64,000 bases of DNA, taken from NCBI GenBank assembly GCA_020630475.1, contig JAHDBI010000002.1, positions 43,906-107,905 on the forward strand. Direction: 5' to 3'. Each line of letters starts with the position of its first letter. The stretch's first letter is position 1. Both the position numbers and the translations under genes were made by a program. This document shows, piece after piece, positions 1 through 8,007 of the stretch. This DNA comes from Saprospiraceae bacterium. GTDB taxonomy: Bacteria > Bacteroidota > Bacteroidia > Chitinophagales > Saprospiraceae. The notes under the pieces are model-generated. The model did no database searches, had not been told where the DNA came from, and saw only the letters and a program-made list of their open reading frames with translations.

Positions 1-26
1 TCTTCTTTTTCAAAGTAGTCATTCAT
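1..26 (-). CDS. Possible start of a gene running off the left edge
   Basis: On the minus strand an ATG at 26 opens a frame that stays open to the window edge (begins MNDYFEKE). It lies about 70 bases downstream of the three-gene minus-strand run that follows and could be its next member. Eight codons are too few to assign any family, so this is only a possible gene start. Confidence 0.3.
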
Positions 27-95
27 AGTTTTTGTTTTGAAAATGATTTAGTAATATTTGAAAATAGAAAAAAATGTGGAAATATACTATTCGCA

Positions 96-422
96 TTACG
101 TGCTGAAGTCAAAGTCAAAATTGAGGTCTATTGATCCTATCGACATGGACGAAATTGCAACTAGTAGAGCTCCTGCTAAAATAACTACAACGGATACTAA
201 CCCTACAAATCCACCCTTGTTGGTCATCCCTTTATCAAGCAATTTATCTGAATATGGTCTGTTATCTGTTAATTGACGATTGAGTTCGGAATAATAGTCG
301 TGATTGAATTTGACAAGCTCAGATTGGTTTGTTTTTTCTTTGATTGGATATAATTCCTTGTTTTCTATTTGACCAAAGGCATTAACAGAAATTAAACAAA
401 AGAGAAAGAATAAATATTTCAT
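96..422 (-). CDS. Small secreted/membrane protein, member 1 of a three-paralogue cluster
   Basis: This 108-aa protein matches no family I recognise. It opens with a signal-peptide-like segment (residues 1-17, ending NAFG) and then QIENKEL. A polar middle carries YYSELNR and DNRPYSDK. One hydrophobic helix follows at about residues 72-92, then a short acidic tail. The next two upstream genes share the same leader style, the QIE junction and the YYSxLNR/DNRPYSDK motifs, so the three look like tandem duplicates. The gap to the upstream paralogue is 45 bases on the same strand, consistent with one transcript. If the leader is cleaved, the product is exported and anchored by the C-terminal helix. 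Function is unknown. Confidence 0.7.
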   Translation of the reverse strand: MKYLFFLFCLISVNAFGQIENKELYPIKEKTNQSELVKFNHDYYSELNRQLTDNRPYSDKLLDKGMTNKGGFVGLVSVVVILAGALLVAISSMSIGSIDLNFDFDFST

Positions 423-467
423 GGTTGCGAATTTTAAAATGTTTTAAATGAAGAATAATCGGATGAT

Positions 468-800
468 TTAATTAAAGGCCTCTGCTAACCCTTTAGAAAT
501 TGCCCTGCCTAAGTTTTTTTCAAAATCTCTTACAGCTTTATATAGCAGAATAGCGGCCCCAGCAATAACCAATAATGTGATTATCCCTAATGTTGGACTA
601 GAATCATCCATTATTTTATCCGAATATGGTCTATTGTCGATAGGTGGAATAGCCCTATTCAAATTGGAATAATATTCCAATTGAACATTTTCGGATGAGA
701 ACGCCGCTGAGGTTTTAGATTCTGTTCTTAGATCAGAAATTTCAATCTGACCCTGCGCAGAAATGGACATGAAGCAAAAAATCAAAATTAAATAACGCAT
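468..800 (-). CDS. Small secreted/membrane protein, member 2 of the paralogue cluster
   Basis: This is a 110-aa protein of unknown function. Residues 1-17 form a signal peptide ending SAQG, followed by QIEISDL. The middle contains EYYSNLNR and DNRPYSDK, nearly the same as in the downstream neighbour. One transmembrane helix lies at about residues 71-87, and the C-terminal 22 residues look amphipathic (KAVRDFEKNLGRAISKG). Only 11 bases separate it from the upstream paralogue, indicating co-transcription. The conserved YYSxLNR and DNRPYSDK motifs in an otherwise variable protein suggest a binding or processing site, which is inference. Confidence 0.7.
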   Translation of the reverse strand: MRYLILIFCFMSISAQGQIEISDLRTESKTSAAFSSENVQLEYYSNLNRAIPPIDNRPYSDKIMDDSSPTLGIITLLVIAGAAILLYKAVRDFEKNLGRAISKGLAEAFN

Positions 801-811
801 GCTAATAATTT

Positions 812-1234
812 TTAAAAAGTGGAAGAATAAGTGATGCTCATAAAAAAGATTGCTCCGCCAATCATATATTTTTTCGCTTGGCCATCATAGCTTTCTAAGC
901 CTAATGCCTTGATTAATTTAACGGTGTAATAAACTCCATAACCCATGATGGCTCCAGTCAAACCAGATAGAAAAAAAAGCGTTTTATCTTTTCGTCTATT
1001 TAATTTACTGTAATCGTGGCGGTTGTTTTTTGGTGAATAGTTATATGAAATGTGATGGTGAAAAGAGGATACTTCTCTTTGTTTTATCTCGTAGCTTGTT
1101 TTAAAAGATTTTTTTTCGTGTACGTTTTTTCGAGCATTTTTGAACGTGATCGAATTAAAAGATAGATCCTTGATTTCAATTTGCCCCTGTGCAGAAACAG
1201 TCGTCAAACAAAAAGCAATAATTAAAATGCGCAT
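812..1234 (-). CDS. Small secreted/membrane protein, member 3 of the paralogue cluster
   Basis: This 140-aa protein is the first gene of the minus-strand trio. It has the same leader (MRILIIAFCL...SAQG) and the same junction QIEIKDL as its neighbours. The central part is longer and His/Lys rich, with a degenerate motif HDYSKLNR in place of YYSxLNR, and DNRPYSDK is absent. Two hydrophobic segments lie near residues 86-108 and 124-138. It has diverged further than the other two copies. The divergent phenylacetate-type operon begins 162 bases away. Function is unknown. Confidence 0.65.
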   Translation of the reverse strand: MRILIIAFCLTTVSAQGQIEIKDLSFNSITFKNARKNVHEKKSFKTSYEIKQREVSSFHHHISYNYSPKNNRHDYSKLNRRKDKTLFFLSGLTGAIMGYGVYYTVKLIKALGLESYDGQAKKYMIGGAIFFMSITYSSTF

Positions 1235-1303
1235 AACATTAGATTTGAATAATGAATTAATCTAATCCAAAATTAAGTGTGCAGTTTTATCTATTTGAAG
1301 CTA

Positions 1304-1334
1304 TTTGTGAAATCGAAAATGTCGATTTCACAAA
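1304..1334. promoter_or_regulatory. Perfect 13-bp inverted repeat upstream of paaG, candidate operator
   Basis: TTTGTGAAATCGA is followed by five bases (AAATG) and its exact reverse complement TCGATTTCACAAA. It sits 63 bases before the paaG start, between two divergent transcription units. There is no T-run directly after it, so it is not a typical terminator. A dimeric regulator site (TetR or Crp/Fnr-like) is plausible but unproven. Confidence 0.5.
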
Positions 1335-1396
1335 AGGTAAACACCTTCATTTTTTTAGAGCATTGAATAAATCTTATCTTCGTTGCAAACACAATC

Positions 1397-2173
1397 ATGG
1401 AATTAATAGCTTTAAACATATCAGAAGGTATCGGGACAATCACCTTGAATCGACCGGATAAATACAACGCCTTTATACGAGAGATGGCGCTGGGATTTCA
1501 AGACGCATTAGACCAATGTGAAAGGGATGAATCAGTTAGAGTCATATGCATTACTGGTCAAGGAAAGGCTTTTTCTGCAGGTCAAGATTTGCAAGAAGCC
1601 ATTGCTGAAAACGATCTTGGATTGAATCGAATCATCAGCGAACATTATAATCCTTTGATCACGCGAATTCGAAATATCGGTAAGCCGATTGTAGCCGCAG
1701 TTAATGGAATAGCAGCCGGCGCTTCTGCAAATATTGCCTTAGCCTGTGATGTGGTGATTGCATCTAAATCTGCCGCTTTTTTACAAGCCTTTACGCACAT
1801 TGGATTGATCCCGGATAGCGGTGGCACCTATTTTTTGCCGAGAATTGTTGGTCATCAAAAAGCCTCATCAATGATTATTCTCGGTGATAAAATATCTGCT
1901 GATGAAGCGGAAAGACATGGTATGGTGTATAAAGTGTTTGAAGATGAGGAATTTGAAGAGGCGACTAAAAAATTATGTTCGAAATTAGCCGAAATGCCCA
2001 CTTATGGTATCGCTTTGGCAAAACAGGCATTGAATAAAACTTGGTCCAATAACTTAGAGGAGCAATTGGCCCTTGAGCACGAACTTCAAACCAAAGCTGG
2101 ACAGTCAGAAGACTATATTGAAGGTGTCACAGCTTTTGTGGAAAAAAGAAAGGCAAATTTTAAAGGAAGGTGA
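1397..2173 (+). CDS. paaG: Enoyl-CoA hydratase/isomerase family protein, PaaG type
   Basis: This is a crotonase-fold acyl-CoA enzyme of 258 aa, the usual family length. The oxyanion-hole loop FSAGQDL is at about residues 59-65, and GIAAGASANIALACD (104-118) forms the second CoA-site loop. Asp140 in GLIPDSGGTYFLPR sits where PaaG-type isomerases keep their catalytic acid. PaaG converts ring-1,2-epoxyphenylacetyl-CoA to the oxepin and also isomerises unsaturated acyl-CoAs in phenylacetate breakdown. The assignment is supported by paaH- and paaI-type genes just downstream. The stop overlaps the next start (GTGA), so translation is coupled. A general enoyl-CoA hydratase remains possible because the ring-opening genes (paaABCDE, paaZ) are not in the window. 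Confidence 0.85.
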   Translation: MELIALNISEGIGTITLNRPDKYNAFIREMALGFQDALDQCERDESVRVICITGQGKAFSAGQDLQEAIAENDLGLNRIISEHYNPLITRIRNIGKPIVAAVNGIAAGASANIALACDVVIASKSAAFLQAFTHIGLIPDSGGTYFLPRIVGHQKASSMIILGDKISADEAERHGMVYKVFEDEEFEEATKKLCSKLAEMPTYGIALAKQALNKTWSNNLEEQLALEHELQTKAGQSEDYIEGVTAFVEKRKANFKGR

Positions 2174-2637
2174 GAAGGTCTTTACACACCATATTGAACA
2201 CATTAGAAGATGGTCCAGAATTGCTCGCGGATTTGCTCTCCAACATCAGTGATCAAAGACGAACTCATCGATTTGAAGGATCATGGACGATACAAGAATG
2301 GGCGAGTCATTTAATTGTTGCTCAAGATGTCATCAAAGAACGATTTGAACTTTTTAGAGATGAAGATAATCCGATGATATCTGCTTACGATCCAAAGGTC
2401 AATCAACCTAATGATGATTTGATGAAACTAGATTTGGAACAAGGGTTGAATCACTTCAGCAGAAAACGTGAGTGGTTACTTCGGTTTTGTTCGGATAAGA
2501 AATCAGCCTTTTGGAATAAAGAAGGACAACACGAGGACTATAGCCCATACAATCCGCACATTTTGTTGCGACATGCAATGTTGGCTGATCATTATCATAT
2601 GTTTCAAATTGAACAACTTTGGCTAAAAAAAATCTAA
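2170..2637 (+). CDS. DinB-like four-helix protein
   Basis: This 155-aa protein fits the DinB/YfiT fold: a long helical protein with His47 (WASHLIVAQD) and a C-terminal cluster of histidines at about 135-143 (RHAMLADHYH), the usual positions of the metal triad. Some DinB-fold enzymes are thiol-dependent transferases, but the substrate cannot be read from sequence. It starts with GTG and overlaps paaG by four bases, so it is translationally coupled to it. Its stop lies only two bases before paaH. Its place inside a CoA-ester operon hints at a role in handling reactive thiol or epoxide intermediates, which is inference. Confidence 0.7.
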   Translation: MRRSLHTILNTLEDGPELLADLLSNISDQRRTHRFEGSWTIQEWASHLIVAQDVIKERFELFRDEDNPMISAYDPKVNQPNDDLMKLDLEQGLNHFSRKREWLLRFCSDKKSAFWNKEGQHEDYSPYNPHILLRHAMLADHYHMFQIEQLWLKKI

Positions 2638-2638
2638 T

Positions 2639-3799
2639 ATGTCCGTAGTAGGAGTTATAGGAGCAGGCGCCATGGGAAGAGGAATTGCCCAAGTAGCTGC
2701 CACCGCTGGATGGGAAGTCCAGCTTTTTGACATCGATGACAAGGTCACTGAAGAAGCGATGGCGTTTATTCAGAAAATGCTCAATCGATCTGTCGAAAAA
2801 GGGAGAATCACGGATCAGGACTATCGTGCGATTACATCGCGAATCTACACGACAAACAGTTATGAGGCTTTCGCCGAATGTGATATGGTGATTGAGGCCA
2901 TAGTAGAAAACTTAGAGATTAAACAACAAGTTTTCAAGGCTGTCGAAAAAGTGGTTACAGGGGAGTGTATATTGGCAACAAATACCTCTTCATTATCTGT
3001 GGCATCTATTGGATCCGCTTGTGAAGATCCGACTAGGGTTTGTGGTATTCACTTTTTTAACCCCCCAGTTTTAATGAAATTGGTTGAAATTATACCGGCT
3101 GTACAAAGTTCGAATGAGGTAGTCAATCAAGCCAATGATTGGATTAGATCGTGGGGCAAATTAACAGTGCTTGCTAAAGATACACCAGGATTTATAGTGA
3201 ATAGAGTCGCCCGACCTTTTTACGGTGAAGCACTACGGATTTATGAAGAAGGTATCGCTAATCCAGAAACCATAGACTGGGTCATGACCGAGAAAGCTGG
3301 TTTTCGAATGGGACCTTTTACCCTGATGGATTATATAGGTCATGATGTGAATTACAAGGTAACCAGCACAGTTTATGAAGCTTTTTACTATGATCAAAGA
3401 TACAAGCCATCCTTTGCTCAAAAGAGTTTGGTTGATGCTGGATACTTAGGGCGGAAATCAGGCCAAGGTTTTTATAACTATGGTGAAAACGAACAAGCCA
3501 AAAACATAAATAAAAATGAGGCACTTGCCAAAGAGATATTGGAAAGAATCGTTGTCATGTTAATCAATGAAGCTGCAGATGCGCTGTTTTGGAATGTGGC
3601 TTCCGCCAATGATATTGAATTGGCGATGACCAAAGGAGTGAACTATCCTAAGGGCTTGTTGGCTTGGGCCAATGAAATAGGGATTCAAAACTGTGTAGAT
3701 CGACTGGATGCTTTATATGATTTGTATCGAGAGGATCGATATAGATGCAGTCCAATGTTAAGGAGGATGGGGGTTGAAAAAAGTAGTTTTAGATTGTAA
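2639..3799 (+). CDS. paaH: 3-hydroxyacyl-CoA dehydrogenase, PaaH type
   Basis: The 386-aa product oxidises a 3-hydroxyacyl-CoA with NAD+, the step that makes 3-oxoadipyl-CoA in phenylacetate degradation. The N-terminal Rossmann fold shows GxGxxG at residues 8-13. The typical dehydrogenase signatures ATNTSSLS and GIHFFNPP follow, then the C-terminal 3HCDH domains with a DTPGFIVNR stretch. It lies immediately after the DinB-like gene. Length and domain order match PaaH/PaaC rather than the longer fused FadB. A general beta-oxidation role cannot be excluded. Confidence 0.87.
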   Translation: MSVVGVIGAGAMGRGIAQVAATAGWEVQLFDIDDKVTEEAMAFIQKMLNRSVEKGRITDQDYRAITSRIYTTNSYEAFAECDMVIEAIVENLEIKQQVFKAVEKVVTGECILATNTSSLSVASIGSACEDPTRVCGIHFFNPPVLMKLVEIIPAVQSSNEVVNQANDWIRSWGKLTVLAKDTPGFIVNRVARPFYGEALRIYEEGIANPETIDWVMTEKAGFRMGPFTLMDYIGHDVNYKVTSTVYEAFYYDQRYKPSFAQKSLVDAGYLGRKSGQGFYNYGENEQAKNINKNEALAKEILERIVVMLINEAADALFWNVASANDIELAMTKGVNYPKGLLAWANEIGIQNCVDRLDALYDLYREDRYRCSPMLRRMGVEKSSFRL

Positions 3800-3808
3800 A
3801 TCAAGGTG

Positions 3809-4333
3809 ATGACCTTATCAGAGATTAATAAATTATTAAAAGAACATCATTATAATGTTTACTCAAGGCAAGAGTTGAGAATAACATATGAGTTGCCGAA
3901 AAAAACTGGGTTTATAGGTTGCTTTGTAATGGTAATTACACCTGTATTGGCATTAGTAAGAGGTCGGATTTTTGCCGCTGGTTTTTTTGTTCTTTTAGGT
4001 ATTTTATATTTAATGTGGGAGTCTATTCAAGAAAGCCCTTTATTTAGAGTTAGAAATGAATCCGTAATTCTAACTAACGACGAGATAATTGTTGAAGGTG
4101 TAGGGTTTAAGAATAGATTTAAAAAAGAAGAAATAGTGAAGATCTCCTTAACTCCAATTACCAATTCAAATGGAATTAAGATTTTCCAACTAATAGCTTT
4201 AGCGAAATCTTTCGAGCAAATTTCTTTACTTGAAGTTGCCTGTAAGGAAAATATGTTTGAGAATATTTCAAACACCTTAGTAGAAGAGATTAATAAAATA
4301 TGGAACGCTGATTTTATATTGCAAAAATTATAA
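3809..4333 (+). CDS. Small membrane protein of unknown function
   Basis: This is about 174 aa, with a short polar N-terminus, two transmembrane segments (about residues 32-50 and 54-70), and a soluble C-terminal half that alternates short strands and a helix (RVRNESVILTNDEIIVEG...), resembling bacterial PH-type membrane proteins. I cannot name a family. ATG at 3809 is chosen over the in-frame GTG three bases earlier because AAGG lies directly upstream. It lies between paaH and the paaI-type gene, has a more AT-rich sequence than either, and has no obvious metabolic role, so it may be a late insertion into the operon. Confidence 0.65.
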   Translation: MTLSEINKLLKEHHYNVYSRQELRITYELPKKTGFIGCFVMVITPVLALVRGRIFAAGFFVLLGILYLMWESIQESPLFRVRNESVILTNDEIIVEGVGFKNRFKKEEIVKISLTPITNSNGIKIFQLIALAKSFEQISLLEVACKENMFENISNTLVEEINKIWNADFILQKL

Positions 4334-4337
4334 TGTT

Positions 4338-4742
4338 TTGTCGAACATTCCAGAACATATGCTAAATAACGATGCCTTTTCTCAATGGTTAGGAATTGAA
4401 ATTATCGATCAGGGTCTGGGTTTTAGCGTCTTGACGATGACCGTGAGAGAAGAAATGACCAATGGTTTTAAAATAGCTCATGGTGGAATCAGTTACTCCT
4501 TAGCGGATAGTGCTTTGGCTTTTGCAAGTAATAGTTATGGTGTTCAAGCTGTATCTATCGAAACTTCTATTTCACACACCAAAGCCATTAAAGTAGGTGA
4601 TCAACTATTGGCGAAAGCCAAAGAAGAAAGCAAAACAAGAAAAATAGGCATCTATTCCATACGCATTGAAAATCAAGACAAAGAAATCGTCGCATTATTT
4701 AAAGGAACCGTTTACTTTACACCGAAAGAATGGGAGATATGA
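4338..4742 (+). CDS. paaI: PaaI-type hotdog thioesterase
   Basis: The 134-aa hotdog-fold acyl-CoA thioesterase would release CoA from stalled phenylacetate-pathway intermediates. The N-terminal signature NDAFSQWLGIE, the HGG at 48-50 followed by Asp57 (HGGISYSLADSAL), and the closing strands match PaaI closely. The start appears to be TTG at 4338: the family needs the residues before NDAF, and the first ATG (4359) would trim them. The gene follows the small membrane protein by four bases and overlaps the downstream FKBP gene by ATGA. Confidence 0.85.
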   Translation: MSNIPEHMLNNDAFSQWLGIEIIDQGLGFSVLTMTVREEMTNGFKIAHGGISYSLADSALAFASNSYGVQAVSIETSISHTKAIKVGDQLLAKAKEESKTRKIGIYSIRIENQDKEIVALFKGTVYFTPKEWEI

Positions 4743-5293
4743 AGAGCATTATAATGTTTGTTTTAATAGGAGGATTTTTGTTCTCTTGTAAACCTAAAGA
4801 AACGTCCACTACAACTACTTTAAAGGGTACTTCCTTTGATATTCCTGATGTAGATCTATCGGCATTAGAGACTAGGTTGTATCAATATTTTCACGCTGCG
4901 CCTAAGAATCGGCAGGAGTTGGAAGAAAATATGATCATAGATTACTGCATCGAAAATAAATTGGATGTAAAAAGAGATTCTACTGGATTGTATTATTGGA
5001 TATTAGAACAAGGAGCAGGTGGTATAATGGGTGAAAACCATTCTGGTAGTTGTTTCTATAGAGGATATACCCTCGAGGGTAGAGAGTTTGATGGAAACAT
5101 GGGTTCAGATAAGCCGTTAAATTTCCGCCAAGGTCAATTGATTTATGGGTGGAACATAGGTATGACCAAGCTAAGATATGGGGGTAAAGCGATTTTTGTT
5201 ATACCTTCAAGTATGGCCTATTGGGAAAGAGGCATTCCTGGTAAAGTAGGTAAATATGAAATCCTAGTTTTTGATGTGCAGTTATTATTGTAA
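4739..5293 (+). CDS. FKBP-type peptidyl-prolyl isomerase lipoprotein
   Basis: The 184-aa product starts at the ATG that overlaps the paaI stop (ATGA). A lipoprotein signal ends in LFSC with the lipidated Cys at residue 17, so it should sit in the periplasm, membrane-anchored. A Thr-rich linker and a helical stretch precede an FKBP domain at about residues 95-184 (REFDGN, GQLIYGWNIGMTKLRYGGKA, IPSSMAYW, LVFDVQLL). It would catalyse proline isomerisation during folding of exported proteins. The AYW replaces the more usual AYG of the active-site loop. It seems functionally unrelated to the upstream CoA genes. Confidence 0.8.
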   Translation: MKSIIMFVLIGGFLFSCKPKETSTTTTLKGTSFDIPDVDLSALETRLYQYFHAAPKNRQELEENMIIDYCIENKLDVKRDSTGLYYWILEQGAGGIMGENHSGSCFYRGYTLEGREFDGNMGSDKPLNFRQGQLIYGWNIGMTKLRYGGKAIFVIPSSMAYWERGIPGKVGKYEILVFDVQLLL

Positions 5294-5301
5294 ATTAACG
5301 A

Positions 5302-8007
5302 ATGCGCATAGTTCTTTTACTTCTTGTTTGGGCTTTGATGTTGCCCTCAAGTTATTCTCAAACTCAGATTTCTGATTTTAAAGGAGAGGGTACTAGTCAT
5401 ATCAATTACTTACGAGTTGTTGATGGTGAACCTTATTTGATTAATATAAATCAGAGCAATTTAATCAGCGTATATCAAATAGTTTCTAAAGATTCTAAGG
5501 TTTTGTTGCACCAACAAAAAGCTGAGTTTTCGTTTTTTGAAAGGGATATTGAATTTACAGATCAGGCTCTTCATTACTGTTTTCGTGATACGATATACTC
5601 CTATGATTTTAAGGAGAATGATATGATTAAAACAGCTTTTCCTGAATATCAAAGACAAAGCTATATTAGTTATCAATACGGTTCCACATTTCTTGTTAAT
5701 GCATCGAGCGAATCTCCGACTGTTCATACTTATGCTGTTTATACTCCTGGTAATGCATTGAAGTTTTTAGATGAAAGTGTACAAAGTATTAGTGGAAATT
5801 TTCTTTTTGACCCGATTGTAGATGGAGGTACGAATAGAGATTACAAGGCCATAAATTTAAATACGGATGAATCGACTATCTTCATCGAAGATTTTCTCTT
5901 TTATCAATATCCAGAAGCATCTGGTGATTTGATTTATTATCTTAATAATAATCATGATTTAATGAGTTATGATGTTATTTCGGGATCTCATGAAGTCATA
6001 GTGAATATTGAGATGGGACTTTCTTCATTCAATAGGGTAATCTTACAGGATGGACTAATTCATGTATTAAGTACAGGTTTAAATAATTTTAAAGCCACAA
6101 GTTTTTCCTTAGAGCAAAATATGATCATTAACCAACAATATTTTGAAACTACCGATGTTGTTAGGTTTTATGATATTCAAATAGAAGGTTCTATCATTTT
6201 TGCTCAAAACGACGAAGAACTGTTTTTGATTAATTTCCAAAACGATACGTCTATAAAAAGATCAAGGGCGAATACGATACGGAACTTGGATATTATTGAT
6301 CATAAATTTGTTCTTAATATTTATTACGATGCTAATAATGATTACAAATCAGAGATTATCTATTTAGACGATTTTGACATAAAATCTATTTCTGGTAATC
6401 AAAAGATGGGAGCGTATATTGATGCTGCTGGCTTCGAAATAAATGAAGATTATGTTGTCGTTTTAGCTAGGCATTATAATGCAGCCAAATCTATTTTTAA
6501 TGTACATTTAGACAGTCATACTTTTGAGTCCTTAGATGTTTTAGATGACGGAAATAATGGTTTTCATGAGTTTTCATTGTTGAAAGATATGGGCGATACT
6601 AAGCTCCTTATCGCTGATAATTATTATTCCATAGTTGATGAAGAATTAATACAGATCAATCAATTCCCTTTAGATGATGTAACCGGTATAAGTAACTTTT
6701 TAGTAGGGCAAGAAGAGTTTTACTTTATTGAAAGTGAGACCGGAGATTTGATGAGCTACGACGGTGTTGATTTAACAGTGGTTTACGATAGTCTTACTGA
6801 AATAATATATCCTAGAGTTTATTCCTATTTACCCACTCGTGATGAAATTTACATGCCTGAGGCTGGAGTAGATCTCATTAGGATAAATCGATTGACTCAG
6901 AATATTGATACCTTGGAAAGTGATTTTGATTACCAGAATTTTCTTTCCTTCAATAATAGAATTTACTTCCGAGATTATGAACAAATCTATTCTATTGAAG
7001 CTACTCAGCAAATCCAAATTTTTGATTCTAATGAATTTATCTATTTTGATCTTTTTGTAGTTGATGATTATTTGTTTTATTATCTAGATGAAGGTCTTTA
7101 CAGGGTCAATGATTTGCATGAAAAATTATTATTTAAAGCCTTAGATCCTTTCAGTTTGAGCCAAGGAGAAATGATCATATCTCCAGATGAAAAGCAATTC
7201 ATGATCAATAAAGAAGACAGCAATTTCTTATTATATCATCATGGTGAAATGATTACAGTTCCCGGCAATTTTGATCAATATCATGTACATTTTTATAAGG
7301 ATGAATTCATCATTTATTTAAATGATGAAGGTGAAAGTGTACTTTATAAAATGAGTGATGATACATTCGAAATGATTGATGATCAAGTCGATGGCGATAT
7401 CATTGATCTATATGGATATGATGATAACGCAGTATTAGTTACCAGTGAAAGATTTCAAAATGTGATCACTGTCCGAGAATATAGCCTGAATGAAGACTAC
7501 GAAATTAGCGCCTTGTTAAGGGTAAGTGATTTTAATTTCAAGTATTTCGGTAATGCAAATTTTGAATACGGTCCCATTGCCTCTATTGATCAAGAAGTCT
7601 ATGTTCTCAAAAATAATGAGTACGATGATTCAGCGGAACTAGCAAATTTCAACTATTCGGAATATGGAATCAGCTCAGAAGAGGGAGTGTATATATTGTT
7701 AAATGATAAAACCCAAGGAAGACAATTGTTTTTTCAGTCTTATGGCCAGATAAATGGAATAGACGAACATTTTGTCGAGAATGAATTTAATGTCTTCCCA
7801 AATCCATCTATTGACAAAATAGTCTTGCCAACAAACTTTAAAGAAAAGGACATGCAATCTTATTCCATATTTTCTTCTGACGGCCGTAGGGTTCTTCATG
7901 GACTTTTGAAAAAGGAAATTGATGTACAAGCGTTACCCTCTGGAAACTATTTTTTGAGTATCCTGGCAAAAGATGAAAGCTTCAATGTTCAGTTTGTAAA
8001 AATCTAA
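5302..8007 (+). CDS. Large secreted T9SS cargo protein, function unknown
   Basis: This 901-aa protein has an N-terminal signal peptide (cleavage near SYSQ, residues 17-20). A long beta-rich, Tyr- and Asp-rich body contains repeating short strands (for example EIYMPEAGVDLIRINRLT), suggestive of a beta-propeller but without a recognised motif. The last 75 or so residues are a type A T9SS sorting domain: NVFPNPSIDKIVLP, SIFSSDGRRV, LPSGNYFLSI and a short basic end. It would cross the outer membrane through the T9SS encoded at 19-25 kb. The gap to the FKBP lipoprotein is 8 bases, so both may share a transcript. Its stop overlaps the convergent serA-type gene by four bases. Confidence 0.8.
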   Translation: MRIVLLLLVWALMLPSSYSQTQISDFKGEGTSHINYLRVVDGEPYLININQSNLISVYQIVSKDSKVLLHQQKAEFSFFERDIEFTDQALHYCFRDTIYSYDFKENDMIKTAFPEYQRQSYISYQYGSTFLVNASSESPTVHTYAVYTPGNALKFLDESVQSISGNFLFDPIVDGGTNRDYKAINLNTDESTIFIEDFLFYQYPEASGDLIYYLNNNHDLMSYDVISGSHEVIVNIEMGLSSFNRVILQDGLIHVLSTGLNNFKATSFSLEQNMIINQQYFETTDVVRFYDIQIEGSIIFAQNDEELFLINFQNDTSIKRSRANTIRNLDIIDHKFVLNIYYDANNDYKSEIIYLDDFDIKSISGNQKMGAYIDAAGFEINEDYVVVLARHYNAAKSIFNVHLDSHTFESLDVLDDGNNGFHEFSLLKDMGDTKLLIADNYYSIVDEELIQINQFPLDDVTGISNFLVGQEEFYFIESETGDLMSYDGVDLTVVYDSLTEIIYPRVYSYLPTRDEIYMPEAGVDLIRINRLTQNIDTLESDFDYQNFLSFNNRIYFRDYEQIYSIEATQQIQIFDSNEFIYFDLFVVDDYLFYYLDEGLYRVNDLHEKLLFKALDPFSLSQGEMIISPDEKQFMINKEDSNFLLYHHGEMITVPGNFDQYHVHFYKDEFIIYLNDEGESVLYKMSDDTFEMIDDQVDGDIIDLYGYDDNAVLVTSERFQNVITVREYSLNEDYEISALLRVSDFNFKYFGNANFEYGPIASIDQEVYVLKNNEYDDSAELANFNYSEYGISSEEGVYILLNDKTQGRQLFFQSYGQINGIDEHFVENEFNVFPNPSIDKIVLPTNFKEKDMQSYSIFSSDGRRVLHGLLKKEIDVQALPSGNYFLSILAKDESFNVQFVKI

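Noticed and set aside
58-276. Plus-strand 72-codon frame over the first small gene
   Set aside because: It lies antisense to a gene with a clear leader and paralogues, and its own sequence has no recognisable features.
1334-1356. Short hairpin AAGGT/ACCTT followed by T-run near 1350
   Set aside because: A five-base stem is too weak for a terminator call; the T-run also fits the AT-rich upstream region of paaG.
1279-1461. 60-codon frame spanning the inverted repeat before paaG
   Set aside because: It starts inside the regulatory gap and runs into paaG in another frame.
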